Notes under the pieces: model-generated | The model's database searches: none | What the model was told of the DNA's origin: nothing | What the model saw: only the letters and a program-made list of their open reading frames with translations | Assembly: GCF_029603155.1 (NCBI RefSeq) | Contig: NZ_JAPMUA010000003.1 | Coordinates: forward strand, 434,001 to 498,000 | Length of the DNA: 64,000 nt | Source: Galbibacter pacificus | GTDB taxonomy: Bacteria > Bacteroidota > Bacteroidia > Flavobacteriales > Flavobacteriaceae | Direction of reading: 5' to 3' | Program-made: the position numbers and the translations under genes | Shown here: piece after piece, positions 26,634 through 35,289 of the stretch | Layout of the letters: each line of letters starts with the position of its first letter | Position numbering within the stretch: position 1 is the stretch's first letter

Positions 26634-26833
26634 CTACTGCACATAAAAGTACAAGATATGTATAAGGTCTAAATCTAGCCAATGGTATAAAAGGCCATAG
26701 AAAGTGGCGGTGATAATTAATAGGCTAATGGGGCGAAGATAGCGGACTGTTTTGCCTTGAATAAATTCCCGGATAAATGTTCGGGGCGTGAAAATAATTG
26801 TATTAGAGTATACAAAATACCAGTAAAATCAAT
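26634..26833 (-). pseudogene. C-terminal remnant of a DUF3667 membrane protein
   Basis: On the minus strand a frame from 26833 reads IDFTGILYTLIQLFSRP, and the adjacent frame continues TFIREFIQGKTVRYLRPISL and then LIITATFYGLLYHWLDLD before a TAG at 26634-26636. Joined, these match the DUF3667 membrane-protein pattern. A single inserted G near 26781-26783 would fuse the frames with the expected RPG-T junction. The zinc-ribbon N-terminus is missing, so this is a decayed fragment. The assignment is from memory of the family and should be checked. Confidence 0.65.
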
Positions 26834-26836
26834 AGG

Positions 26837-27110
26837 ACATTCTATTTTTAATGCTTGACTAATTAAAATTTCAGGAGTTGAATATGTGCTATAGGCTGCT
26901 ACTGAAGTGATTAATAAAGGAACTTTTAGTTTTGGAAACGAATCTTCTACCTATAAATAGAAGGAAAAAAGTAAAGACCGTAACAAGAGTGAAACTAAAG
27001 GAACAAATGTATCTTCTTCAAGCTTTTCTAATGATAAGGGGGGAATATTTATGCCGATAATCGCAAATCTTTTGGTCACGGTTGGAAGTAAATATGAAAA
27101 GTGATGATAA
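26837..27110. other. Non-coding remainder of the gldD downstream gap
   Basis: No intact gene is present. The minus strand has a fairly long open stretch with one internal stop (about 26850-27080; for example KRFAIIGINIPPLSLEKLEE, then KLKVPLLITSVAAY). This looks like decayed coding sequence of unknown origin rather than spacer. It is adjacent to the DUF3667 remnant, so this gap may be a graveyard for one or two lost genes. Confidence 0.35.
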
Positions 27111-27144
27111 AAGATGGTGTTCTCTTTATTGAAAACACCATCTT
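27111..27144. terminator. Terminator after the minus-strand uptake cluster
   Basis: Arms AAGATGGTGTT (27111-27121) and AACACCATCTT (27134-27144) pair perfectly around a 12-base loop. It is flanked by A's on the left and a T-run on the right, so it works in both directions. It follows the stop of the lipoprotein gene at 27154. Confidence 0.85.
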
Positions 27145-27153
27145 GGTATTTTT

Positions 27154-27576
27154 TTAATTTTCACCTAAAAGGACTTCGGCATTTTTTATGCTTGTGTCGA
27201 TTTGTTCTTTTAAGCCCTCTACTTCTTTTTCTTCTTCATTTAGCAATTCTTTTTTCTCCGGGGTGAGCTCTTTTCTTTTTAAAATTTCCTCATGGTCGAA
27301 TTTTGTGCCAAAATCCTGCATCCAGTCCATCATGGACTTATGCGCTGCTTGTAGGTCCTTTTTTGCGGCTTCATATTTCATCCCTGTTTCTGTGGTGTCT
27401 GCCTTTTCATTCAGTTCGGCCACAAGTTTGGTTAATGTATTCATCTTGGGCATTAAACTGTCGTGCACGGCCATGACTTTTTCCATTTGCGTTGGTCCTT
27501 GGTCTTTTTTGGGCGTTTGCTTACATGCGGTTGCTGATAAAAAAACAATAGATAGTATGAGAATTAAATTTTTCAT
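27154..27576 (-). CDS. Small coiled-coil lipoprotein of unknown function
   Basis: A 140-residue lipoprotein with a signal peptide ending in the lipobox LSATACKQ (C18). The rest is charged and mostly helical, likely coiled coil (KTLTKLVAELNEKAD, then repeated Glu/Lys heptads to about 135). Short lipoproteins of this kind are sometimes labelled viral A-type inclusion protein in Bacteroidota. It is the last gene of the TonB/PepSY cluster, 12 bp after the PepSY gene, so it is probably part of the same envelope system. No function can be assigned. Confidence 0.75.
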   Translation of the reverse strand: MKNLILILSIVFLSATACKQTPKKDQGPTQMEKVMAVHDSLMPKMNTLTKLVAELNEKADTTETGMKYEAAKKDLQAAHKSMMDWMQDFGTKFDHEEILKRKELTPEKKELLNEEEKEVEGLKEQIDTSIKNAEVLLGEN

Positions 27577-27588
27577 TATAACTTAAAT

Positions 27589-28836
27589 TTAAATGAGCGT
27601 TGTTTTCTTCTTCCGAAGAAACTCAAAAATACAGATTAATATAACACTAATGCCAAACAAGGGCAAGATTATACCCAAAATGCATATAATTAAAACAATG
27701 CCCTTTCCCGTTTTATACGAAATGGGGACTTTGGGGGTGCCCCAATTGCCTTTACGCTTTCTCGATATATAAGAAACAATGGCTGATAAGCTCATTAAGA
27801 ACAACATGCTCCCAGCAAAAACCATAATGAGGAAGTTCCATTTACCAAACTGTCCTTGATGAAACGCCATTACCCACATACGTGCCCGCATTAAAATACC
27901 CACATCTTCCCAGTCGTATTTTAAAACTTGCTTGCCGGTATAGGGATTGAAGTGATATTTTTTTTGTTGGTTTAAATCTGAATAATTGGTATTGGAAATA
28001 CTAAACACTCCCTTTTTTCCTTTGGGAAATTCAATAGTAATTTCCCCTGGAAGGTTTAACAATTTTGCCGATTGGACAATATGGTCTAAAGAAACCATTT
28101 TTGTGTTAGAAGGGTTTTCTTCTATATTGAATTGGTTCCATGTGTCGGGATAACCTGTGTTCGTGATTTTTTGCACCCATTTAAAACTAGCTCCAAAAAC
28201 ATCCGTCCATGGTAATCCTCCGGCTAGGATTAAAAGGAACAAAGCCGATAGCCAAAATCCGGTAATGGCATGAAAATCTCTAAAAAAAGTACGTCTGCCC
28301 ATTTTTGTCCTGGGTATAAAATATCCTTTTAGGCTCCATTTTTTTTCCGGCCACCAAACGTACAGTCCCGTAATAATAAGTACCACCATCCAACAGGCAA
28401 CAAGCTCTACTATTTTGGTGCCGTATTTGCCCATTAACAGTTCGCCGTGCAGTTTTCTAACTTTGAACATAAATGACTGCTGAGGAAGGATTTGCCCCGA
28501 AACCTCTCCTTTGTACGGATTTACAAACAAACTGGTAGCACCGCCAAACATGCCCGATACAAACTCGGTAGCCCGATCTGCCTTTGAAGGAACAATCATG
28601 GAATTGGGCTTTTTTATCGCATTTGCTTTGGCAATTTCCCATTGTTGTTGGTAGGTAATAGGAGCATCTTTTGCCACAACTTCTTTTATGGGTTTATAGA
28701 TGGGCGCTTCGTATTGGGCCTTAAACAAGTATATGACACCGGTTATGGATAAAATAAGTATAAAAGGCAACGATAGTAATCCGGCAATAAAATGCCATTT
28801 CCAGAGCCATTTGTTTAGGTTTTTATTTTTTTTCAT
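27589..28836 (-). CDS. PepSY-associated membrane protein (putative metalloreductase)
   Basis: A 415-residue protein of the PepSY_TM family. The N-terminal helix WLWKWHFIAGLLSLPFILIL (10-29) carries the conserved H16. A periplasmic PepSY region follows, then helices near 145-165, 190-215, 330-355 and 375-405. H127 (RKLHGELLMG), H187 (RDFHAITGFW) and H315 (MAFHQGQFG) are placed as expected for haem ligands in this family. Such proteins accompany TonB siderophore or metal receptors and may reduce the metal in the periplasm. It lies 3 bp after the TonB receptor gene. Confidence 0.88.
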   Translation of the reverse strand: MKKNKNLNKWLWKWHFIAGLLSLPFILILSITGVIYLFKAQYEAPIYKPIKEVVAKDAPITYQQQWEIAKANAIKKPNSMIVPSKADRATEFVSGMFGGATSLFVNPYKGEVSGQILPQQSFMFKVRKLHGELLMGKYGTKIVELVACWMVVLIITGLYVWWPEKKWSLKGYFIPRTKMGRRTFFRDFHAITGFWLSALFLLILAGGLPWTDVFGASFKWVQKITNTGYPDTWNQFNIEENPSNTKMVSLDHIVQSAKLLNLPGEITIEFPKGKKGVFSISNTNYSDLNQQKKYHFNPYTGKQVLKYDWEDVGILMRARMWVMAFHQGQFGKWNFLIMVFAGSMLFLMSLSAIVSYISRKRKGNWGTPKVPISYKTGKGIVLIICILGIILPLFGISVILICIFEFLRKKKTTLI

Positions 28837-28839
28837 TGT

Positions 28840-31176
28840 TTAGAAATTAAATCGGATGCCTGCATGGAATGCCCTTGGGTTTCCTATGGAGTAATTGTTT
28901 TCTTTTGTGTATATATTATATGAAACCCTTGTAGCATATAAGGTGTCAAAAATATTAAGTGCCTGTGCCCAAACTTCAAATTGTTTTAACCTGTAGCTTG
29001 CTCTTAAATTGAAAACATTATAACCTCCGTAAGTAGCCGTAGAGAACGTTCCGTCGCCATTATCTATTTGCCCTTCAAAGCTGGTATTGTATTTTTCCAC
29101 CATTTCGTATTCCACCCCAAAATTAAAATTATCGATAAATGTTGGTTGGTAATTTACCTGAGCGTTCCCAAGTAAATTAGGCGCAATGTCTTGGTCGGTG
29201 CCCGAATAATCTATGCCCCCTTCATAAAAAGTGACATATCGGTGTTTGGCATAGCTGCCGTTGTAAGCAATGCTCAATTCTGGAACGGGTTTAAATGTAA
29301 CTCCATACTCTATTCCATAAGACCTTGTTTTCCCGGCGTTGGCATTGTAATATTCATCAGTGTCATTTCTCAATGTTACCAAGGTATTTTTTCCGTCCAG
29401 AATGTATAGTGCAGCATCGAGTTTCCATTTTTCAGAAACAAAATAACCCCCGGCTTCATAATTGTTGTAATTGCTGGGTTTGAGATTGAAAACGTCGCCG
29501 TTTACACCTACATAACTATTTCTGTATAGGGTAGAGGTTTCGGGCGGCGTAAATCCGTTCGAATAGTTTACATACAGTCCCGACCTATTGCTAAGATTGT
29601 AGTTAAAGCCTATTTTTGGCGCCCAGTTTTCGTATTGGTTATTAGAATCTTTCGGGCCTGCTTTTCCATCCAGTAGGTTGTTGTAATGATATTCAAAATG
29701 GTCGTAACGGAGCGCGGCCGTAATTTTAAAGTTTTCAAAGGGAGTTATTTCATATTGAAGGTATCCGGCCGTATTTAAAATGTCTGCATCATAGTTTAAT
29801 ATGTAATCTCCGTTGTTTAATCGATATCCTGTATTTATTCCCGTAAGGGGGTCTACATAAACATCAATGGTTTCCGCGTTGTAGGTTTGTGGTGAAAAAT
29901 CCACTGATGCCCCTGCAATAAGCGATGAATTTAAAAAGTTAAAAGAAGTTTTATGCTGAAGCAGGCCTACGAAACTGTTAAATTTATTGGTGTTGCTTTC
30001 ACCAGACCCATAACCGGTAAGCTGCCCGTTTTCCCGAAACTGACGAATTCGGTACGACGGAATCTGGTCCATCTCATTATTTCTGAAAACAAAATTGAAA
30101 GACGTTTTGTTGTTGGGGTTCCATATTTTATCAACCGTGGTCCTATACCTAAAGGCTTTTGCAACACGCTCGGTAAAGGTTTGGTCGCTTTCGTAATTCC
30201 CGGCCTTATAATCTTCTTCGGAGAGTGCCCCGGTCATATCAGACCTGTAATCAATCATATCAAAAACCTGTATCCATGTAATTGAAGGATTAACATGATA
30301 AACAGTTTTAAAGGTAACGGCAAATTTTTCGTAATCGCTATGCTGAATGGGGCCATTGTTGCGTTGCACATATTGGGTGCCCAGATAAAAGCCAAATTTG
30401 TTATTGGTGTAATTTGAAGCTTCAAAATCGTACTTGGTAAGCCCCAGATCATTCGCTTGAAAGCCGAGGCTCCCGTGAAGTTCTTCGGTGGGGTTTTTTG
30501 TAATAAAATTAAAACTGCCGCCAATGGCTTCGCTCCCGTAAATACTGGAAGCAGGGCCTTTTAAAACTTCAACCCTTCCAAAAGTAACATCGTTCATTTC
30601 CAAGAGGGCATTGTGGTTAAATACGGCCGTTGGCCGGATGGGCAACCCGTCTTCCAGATACAAAAACAACGATTTTGTAGAGATAGGAGACCGTACCGCC
30701 ATCATATGCTGCTCGTTGCTCGACGCTTTGGAGGTCGACATGTATACCCCCGGGGCTTGGTTTACCAACTGTTCGATGCCAAAAGGCTTGGTTTGTTCAA
30801 TGTTTTTGGCGCTTATTACCGAGATTGCACCAGGGACTTCAGAGCGTTTTTGTTCTTCCCTGCTTGCCGAGATTATAATTTCGGAAAGGTTTTCGGTGTT
30901 TTCATTAAGCGTTAGTGCATTAAAACGTGGTTCAAGCCGTATCTTTTTTTCGGTAAAGCCTATGTACCGCAAAATAACTTCCGGGTTTTGTAATGAGATG
31001 CTAAAATTTCCGGAGGCATCGGTCGAAACGCCTTTGTTTGCATTTGTTGCCGATAAAATTGTTACTCCCACCAAAGGATTCTGTTGCGAGTCGGTTACTT
31101 GCCCTTTATATTCAGTTTGGGCATTAAGCGAGTAGCCTGCCCAAAAAAGGAAGGCTGTTATAATTATATGTTTCAT
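28840..31176 (-). CDS. TonB-dependent outer-membrane receptor (putative metal uptake)
   Basis: A 778-residue outer-membrane receptor. It has a signal peptide (1-19), a carboxypeptidase-regulatory-like beta domain (about 22-90), a plug (about 95-230, with EVPGAISVISAKNIEQT and the VEVLKGPASSIYGSEAIGG segment) and a 22-strand barrel ending in aromatic RAFHAGIRFNF. It is of the FecA/siderophore receptor class rather than SusC length (about 1000). With the PepSY protein downstream and the Met/His-rich protein upstream, iron-complex or copper uptake is the most likely job. The ligand is not known. Confidence 0.92.
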   Translation of the reverse strand: MKHIIITAFLFWAGYSLNAQTEYKGQVTDSQQNPLVGVTILSATNANKGVSTDASGNFSISLQNPEVILRYIGFTEKKIRLEPRFNALTLNENTENLSEIIISASREEQKRSEVPGAISVISAKNIEQTKPFGIEQLVNQAPGVYMSTSKASSNEQHMMAVRSPISTKSLFLYLEDGLPIRPTAVFNHNALLEMNDVTFGRVEVLKGPASSIYGSEAIGGSFNFITKNPTEELHGSLGFQANDLGLTKYDFEASNYTNNKFGFYLGTQYVQRNNGPIQHSDYEKFAVTFKTVYHVNPSITWIQVFDMIDYRSDMTGALSEEDYKAGNYESDQTFTERVAKAFRYRTTVDKIWNPNNKTSFNFVFRNNEMDQIPSYRIRQFRENGQLTGYGSGESNTNKFNSFVGLLQHKTSFNFLNSSLIAGASVDFSPQTYNAETIDVYVDPLTGINTGYRLNNGDYILNYDADILNTAGYLQYEITPFENFKITAALRYDHFEYHYNNLLDGKAGPKDSNNQYENWAPKIGFNYNLSNRSGLYVNYSNGFTPPETSTLYRNSYVGVNGDVFNLKPSNYNNYEAGGYFVSEKWKLDAALYILDGKNTLVTLRNDTDEYYNANAGKTRSYGIEYGVTFKPVPELSIAYNGSYAKHRYVTFYEGGIDYSGTDQDIAPNLLGNAQVNYQPTFIDNFNFGVEYEMVEKYNTSFEGQIDNGDGTFSTATYGGYNVFNLRASYRLKQFEVWAQALNIFDTLYATRVSYNIYTKENNYSIGNPRAFHAGIRFNF

Positions 31177-31192
31177 TGTTTGTTTTCTTGTC

Positions 31193-32203
31193 TTATAAAG
31201 AATATTGGAGTCCGAATGTTAAGGTTTCCTGGTTTTTAAGTTGAATGCCGTTCATGTTCTGATAAATGGGCAAAGTGGCTTCAAATCCAAAGCGCACATC
31301 TTTCAAGCTTCCTTTAAATGCGTAAAGGTTAAAGCCCAACCCGGCTTCGGCATATGTTTTGCCACTGTTGGCGGTGTCTGCGGTGACCACCATCATGGGG
31401 TTGAGGTCTGGATTGGCACCGTGAATTTTTTCAACAGCGGCCCATTTTACCCTTCCGGAGAAGCTTAGCCAACTGTTTACGGGAACCGCCATCCAGTTGT
31501 TAATGCTATATTCGTTTCCTAAAAGGTAATCGTTGCTGTTTTCCCCTGTTCGGAAAATTCCCATAAGTTGAGATCCAAACGATAGCTTATCCCATTCTTT
31601 TAAATAGGTAAGCCCCAGATTGGCATCGAGGGTCCCGCTACCTATTTGCATGGGATAAGGGAGTATTGTTTTGTTTGGTGCCGACATGGGGGTAACATCT
31701 TCTTGGTTGATGCTTCCCGTTGGAAACGAAAAACCTACTTGGGCATGTAGCTTTTGTCTGTTTTTATTGAAGAAAGTGTACAATACCGAAATTTTTAAAT
31801 CGCCAAAACCAGAAGATGCTGTGTTAAACTCGTTGCCCATCCTGTTTTGAAGCTCCATTTCTTGCGATTGGTAATTGGCCATGGCCATGAGTGTTATTTT
31901 ATTGCTTGGCGCATACATAATGCCCAGCATGTGCATGTTCATGGGCATATTTTTGGGTGTTACCATATATTGGGAAAGGGCATCTTGCATGGATGCTTCG
32001 CTACTGCCTTGATGGAGGTCTTTCATGTTCATGTGCATATAGCGATAGGAAAACATCCAATCGCCTTTGCTGTGGGTATGGTCACCCATAACGGAGATTG
32101 GCGCATGCCCGTCGGGCCTGTCGGAAGTCCATAAACCGGTTTCTTCTTGTGCTTGAATTATTGTGGTTGCCATACATAAAATGGCAAGAATATGTAGTTT
32201 CAT
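31193..32203 (-). CDS. Met/His-rich outer-membrane beta-barrel protein
   Basis: A 336-residue exported protein with a signal peptide (1-18, IIQAQ). It is rich in beta strands with alternating hydrophobic and polar residues and ends in an aromatic QYSL, as outer-membrane barrels do. The N-terminal third is full of Met and His: DHTHSKGDWMFSYRYMHMNM (about 42-61) and the PMNMHMLGIM segment near 86-95. Such motifs bind copper in many exported proteins. It precedes the TonB receptor by 16 bp in one operon. It may be a copper-handling barrel or porin, which is an inference from composition and context. Confidence 0.75.
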   Translation of the reverse strand: MKLHILAILCMATTIIQAQEETGLWTSDRPDGHAPISVMGDHTHSKGDWMFSYRYMHMNMKDLHQGSSEASMQDALSQYMVTPKNMPMNMHMLGIMYAPSNKITLMAMANYQSQEMELQNRMGNEFNTASSGFGDLKISVLYTFFNKNRQKLHAQVGFSFPTGSINQEDVTPMSAPNKTILPYPMQIGSGTLDANLGLTYLKEWDKLSFGSQLMGIFRTGENSNDYLLGNEYSINNWMAVPVNSWLSFSGRVKWAAVEKIHGANPDLNPMMVVTADTANSGKTYAEAGLGFNLYAFKGSLKDVRFGFEATLPIYQNMNGIQLKNQETLTFGLQYSL

Positions 32204-32333
32204 GTGTTTATAATTATTTTCTTAATGCTAAATAAATGCTTCGATGGCTTTATTAAACCCTCGTTTTTATATGGCTAAAATGGTTTTTGATGGGTGTTAC
32301 CTTTTCCTGCGTTAGGGATTGCAGCGGCATCCT

Positions 32334-32383
32334 TTTTTTAAAATTGTCCTTCGACATGCTCAGGATGACAATTTTAAAAAAAA
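32334..32383. repeat. Interspersed palindrome with CCTTCGACA..GCTCAGGATGACA core
   Basis: The core CCTTCGACATGCTCAGGAT is flanked by perfect arms, AAAATTGTC and GACAATTTT, which extend into T- and A-runs. It is related to the repeat at 19491-19550. It sits between two minus-strand genes and could act as a terminator for the upstream small gene. Confidence 0.65.
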
Positions 32384-32441
32384 ATATAGTGGAAAGCCCG
32401 GTGCCAAAAATTTTTAGCACATAACGGATTGGTATATGTTA

Positions 32442-32813
32442 TCAAGAAAATATGGGAGGATGGAACAACTGGTAATTTGGTTGAAAATTGTACAGATTGT
32501 TGTAAAAAGAATGGTCGGCCTTGGGTGAAGCCGGCTCGTTTATTTTTTTTATTGATAAAAAACTTACAAAACCAATGGGATATTCCCTTAAATCGATTGG
32601 GGGGAGGTTTTGCTTTTTACTGCTGTTTTGTTCTTCCAGCATTTGCATAAGGTAACATTTCCCGTTACAATGCATTTCGGGTTTGTCCTTATTGATACAC
32701 AAGTATTCTGCAATGTAGTCTTGGTTTATTACATAGTCGAAAACTGGCAATACCGGTTTGAGCATGGCAAGCATGTATAAAAAGGTAAATAATATGGGAT
32801 AGATTTTAAGCAA
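32442..32813 (-). CDS. Small protein with Cx9CxxxC motif, heads uptake cluster
   Basis: A small Bacteroidota protein with a hydrophobic N-terminus (likely signal or anchor, KIYPILFTFLYMLAM). It is followed by DYIAEYLCINKDKPEMHCNG and then KCYL, which gives a C-x9-C-x3-C motif able to bind a metal. The C-terminus is unstructured and ends in aromatic residues. TTG 32813 gives a 123-residue protein starting MLKIYP. An ATG at 32888 would add 25 residues but lies 14 bp from the divergent transporter gene. It is the first gene before the Met/His-rich barrel and TonB receptor, which suggests a shared metal-linked function. Confidence 0.7.
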   Translation of the reverse strand: MLKIYPILFTFLYMLAMLKPVLPVFDYVINQDYIAEYLCINKDKPEMHCNGKCYLMQMLEEQNSSKKQNLPPIDLREYPIGFVSFLSIKKINEPASPKADHSFYNNLYNFQPNYQLFHPPIFS

Positions 32814-32901
32814 ACCGTATCGATATTTGTTATAAACCGATTGCAAAAATATATAAAAAGGAAGGAGTTTTTGACTTAAAAAGCACAATTTTGCAGCTTA
32901 A

Positions 32902-33798
32902 ATGTCAATTTTTATGATGAACGACCAAAAAAAATGGATTTACCTTATTGTTTTATCGCTAATTTGGGGGAGTTCATATATTTTGATAAAGAAAGGCTTA
33001 GTTGGGTTAACGCCCATACAGCTTGGCTCTGTCAGGATAATTTTTTCTACCGTATTCTTGTTCCTCATTGGGTTTAGATCGGTTTTAAAAATAAAAAGAC
33101 AAGAATGGAAATGGGTGGCGGTATCGGCTTTGTGCGGTACTTTTGTGCCTGTTTTTTTATTTTCTTTTGCCGAAACGGAGATTGATAGTAGCATTGCCTC
33201 CATACTCAATTCTTTGGTGCCGCTTTTTACCATTTTTATTGGTTTTGCAGTGTTTAAGGTAAACTTTAGCAAAAATCAGGTTATAGGTGTTATAATAGGC
33301 TTATTGGGTGCCGTGGTTTTAATTTTTCAAGGGGCAAATGTAAATCCGGACCAAAATTACTTTTTTGCGCTCCTGGTGGTCGTTGCTGCCATTTGCTATG
33401 CAATTAATGCCAATATTGTTAAGTCTAAACTACAGGAGGTATCCCCCATGGCTATTGCCGTTGGCAACTTTGCCGTTATGGTGGTCCCAGCAATTCTGGT
33501 GTTGAGTTTTTCAGGTGTATTTAATGAAAGTACATACGAAAACAAAGAATTTCAAACCTCTTTGGGATACATTGCCGTGTTGGCAGTTTTTGGCACCGGG
33601 CTAGCCAAAATTCTTTTTAATAAATTGATACAAATCTCGAACGCAGTTTTTTCTACTTCGGTTACCTATTTAATTCCCGTTGTCGGGATTTTCTGGGGTG
33701 TTTTGGATGGAGAGAAGTTTACCGTAATACATTTGCTAGCTTCGGGGATTATCCTTTTGGGCGTTTATATTGTAAATAGAAACAGAAAGAAGAAATAA
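32902..33798 (+). CDS. EamA/DMT-family transporter
   Basis: A 298-residue membrane protein with ten predicted helices made of two EamA repeats (about 12-140 and 152-293). The first repeat begins with LIVLSLIWGSSYILIKKGLV and carries the typical PIQLGSVR segment; the second ends LASGIILLGVYIVNRNRKKK. These drug/metabolite transporters export or import amino acids, purines or other metabolites, and the substrate cannot be told from sequence. It is transcribed away from the metal cluster and appears to be single. Confidence 0.9.
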   Translation: MSIFMMNDQKKWIYLIVLSLIWGSSYILIKKGLVGLTPIQLGSVRIIFSTVFLFLIGFRSVLKIKRQEWKWVAVSALCGTFVPVFLFSFAETEIDSSIASILNSLVPLFTIFIGFAVFKVNFSKNQVIGVIIGLLGAVVLIFQGANVNPDQNYFFALLVVVAAICYAINANIVKSKLQEVSPMAIAVGNFAVMVVPAILVLSFSGVFNESTYENKEFQTSLGYIAVLAVFGTGLAKILFNKLIQISNAVFSTSVTYLIPVVGIFWGVLDGEKFTVIHLLASGIILLGVYIVNRNRKKK

Positions 33799-33935
33799 CA
33801 AGGGTGAATTTTAGGGGAAATACGGTGCTTGTATTTGATGGAATGAGTGCGTTGGTTTTTAAAATTAGAACAACTTTAACGCAGCGAAATATATTTTTTC
33901 GTAACTTAATATCGTTAATTCCAAATACATAGCTC

Positions 33936-34397
33936 ATGAAACCTGATAAATTATATTTAAGATACGGACTTTTTATAGCTGTTGGCCTAATTGCCTATTT
34001 TTTAATTTTGAAACTAATAGGGTGGCATCAATACATATGGTTGCGTTTGTTTAACGGGGCCATTGTTGCTTATGGAATATATGCGGTAATACGCTTAAGG
34101 AGAATTCTGGAAGGCGATACCTTTGATTATTACAAGGGGTTTAAAACGGGTATTATGGCGGGTTTTCTGGCAACGCTTGTCTTTACGTTTTTCATGGCAA
34201 TTTACATGTATCATATAGACCCCAACTTTCCGGGAACCATTATGGACAGTTGGATAAAAGACTACAATCAAGGGCCCGGAATATTAATATTTATATTGTT
34301 GATCGAGGGTTTTGCATCGACCGTAGTGCTTACTTTGGCATTTATGCAAAAATTTAAACCCAGCTGGAACACAAAAAAAACTATTCAAAAGGCATAA
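33936..34397 (+). CDS. DUF4199 membrane protein
   Basis: A 153-residue protein with about four helices (near 10-27, 33-52, 70-92 and 110-135), of the DUF4199 family common in Bacteroidota. Conserved features include the GFKTGIMAGFLATLVFTFFM stretch. Family function is unknown. It lies between a transporter and the L21 gene, with its own upstream gap of 137 bp and a ribosomal promoter directly downstream. Confidence 0.78.
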   Translation: MKPDKLYLRYGLFIAVGLIAYFLILKLIGWHQYIWLRLFNGAIVAYGIYAVIRLRRILEGDTFDYYKGFKTGIMAGFLATLVFTFFMAIYMYHIDPNFPGTIMDSWIKDYNQGPGILIFILLIEGFASTVVLTLAFMQKFKPSWNTKKTIQKA

Positions 34398-34403
34398 AAA
34401 CAT

Positions 34404-34433
34404 TTGTTCTTTAATGATTTAGCAGTATATTTG
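34404..34433 (+). promoter_or_regulatory. Promoter of rplU-rpmA
   Basis: TTG (34404-34406) is followed after 19 bp by TATATTTG (34426-34433), a full match to the Bacteroidota -33/-7 promoter. The box is followed by CACCC, the extended form seen at other strong genes here. Transcription should begin near 34440, leaving a leader of about 50 bases. Confidence 0.75.
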
Positions 34434-34492
34434 CACCCGCTTAATTTAATTAGGCCAAGTTTATATTAGTTAAATTTATTAATTATTACGCT

Positions 34493-35257
34493 ATGTACGC
34501 AATCGTAGAGATAGCAGGGCAGCAGTTTAAAGTTGCGAAAGACCAAAAAGTGTTTGTACATCGTTTAGCTTCAGAAGAAGGAGATAAAGTATCGTTTGAC
34601 AACGTGCTTTTACTTGATGACGAAGGTACGGTTACTATTGGCGCCCCGGCTATAGACGGAGCTTCTGTTGAAGCAAAAGTCGTTAAGCACCTAAAAGGTG
34701 ATAAAGTAATTGTTTTCAAAAAGAAAAGACGTAAAGGTTACCGTAAGAAAAACGGGCACAGACAATCTTTAACAGAAATCATTATTGAAAGCATTGTGGC
34801 ATCTGGAGCTACTAAAAAAGCCGCTCCTAAGAAAAAAGCCGAACCAAAAGCTACTGCTAAGAAAGCTGAGCCAAAAGCCACAGCTAAAAAAGAAGAAGCC
34901 AAGCCGGCCAAAAAAGCTGCGCCAAAAGCTAAAAAGGAAGCAGAAGTAAGTGAGAATTTAGTTACACGTGCCGAGCACCGTGCAGAAGACGCTCACATAG
35001 AGATCAATGTTGATAAACTTCTTCACAGCATAGGTACTGCAACTAAAGCCGATGCAGACGACCTTAAGCAAATTAATGGTATTGGGCCAGCTTACGAAAA
35101 GAAATTGAACGAAGTAGGCGTTTATACGTGGACGCAAATAAGCAAGCTAAAAGCCGCAGACCGCGATGAACTTTCTGCTATTGACGGGATTACCCGTGAA
35201 AAAATTGAGTCAGAAGAGTGGGTTAAGCAGGCAAAAGAATTGCTTAAAAACAAATAA
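34493..35257 (+). CDS. rplU: Ribosomal protein L21 with C-terminal helix-hairpin-helix domain
   Basis: Residues 1-103 are a normal large-subunit L21 (bL21), starting MYAIVEIAGQQFKV and including KKKRRKGYRKKNGHRQ. The usual protein stops there, but this one has 254 residues. An Ala/Lys/Pro repeat linker follows (104-151, with AEPKATAKK copies), then a C-terminal domain (about 170-254) with DDLKQINGIGPAYEKKLNEV, a helix-hairpin-helix-like fold able to bind nucleic acid. The frame is open without a slip, and L27 follows 32 bp later. The extra domain seems to be a flavobacterial extension, but its role on the ribosome is unclear. Confidence 0.93.
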   Translation: MYAIVEIAGQQFKVAKDQKVFVHRLASEEGDKVSFDNVLLLDDEGTVTIGAPAIDGASVEAKVVKHLKGDKVIVFKKKRRKGYRKKNGHRQSLTEIIIESIVASGATKKAAPKKKAEPKATAKKAEPKATAKKEEAKPAKKAAPKAKKEAEVSENLVTRAEHRAEDAHIEINVDKLLHSIGTATKADADDLKQINGIGPAYEKKLNEVGVYTWTQISKLKAADRDELSAIDGITREKIESEEWVKQAKELLKNK

Positions 35258-35289
35258 ACAGAATTATTAATTTTCAAAAGATATAAGCC

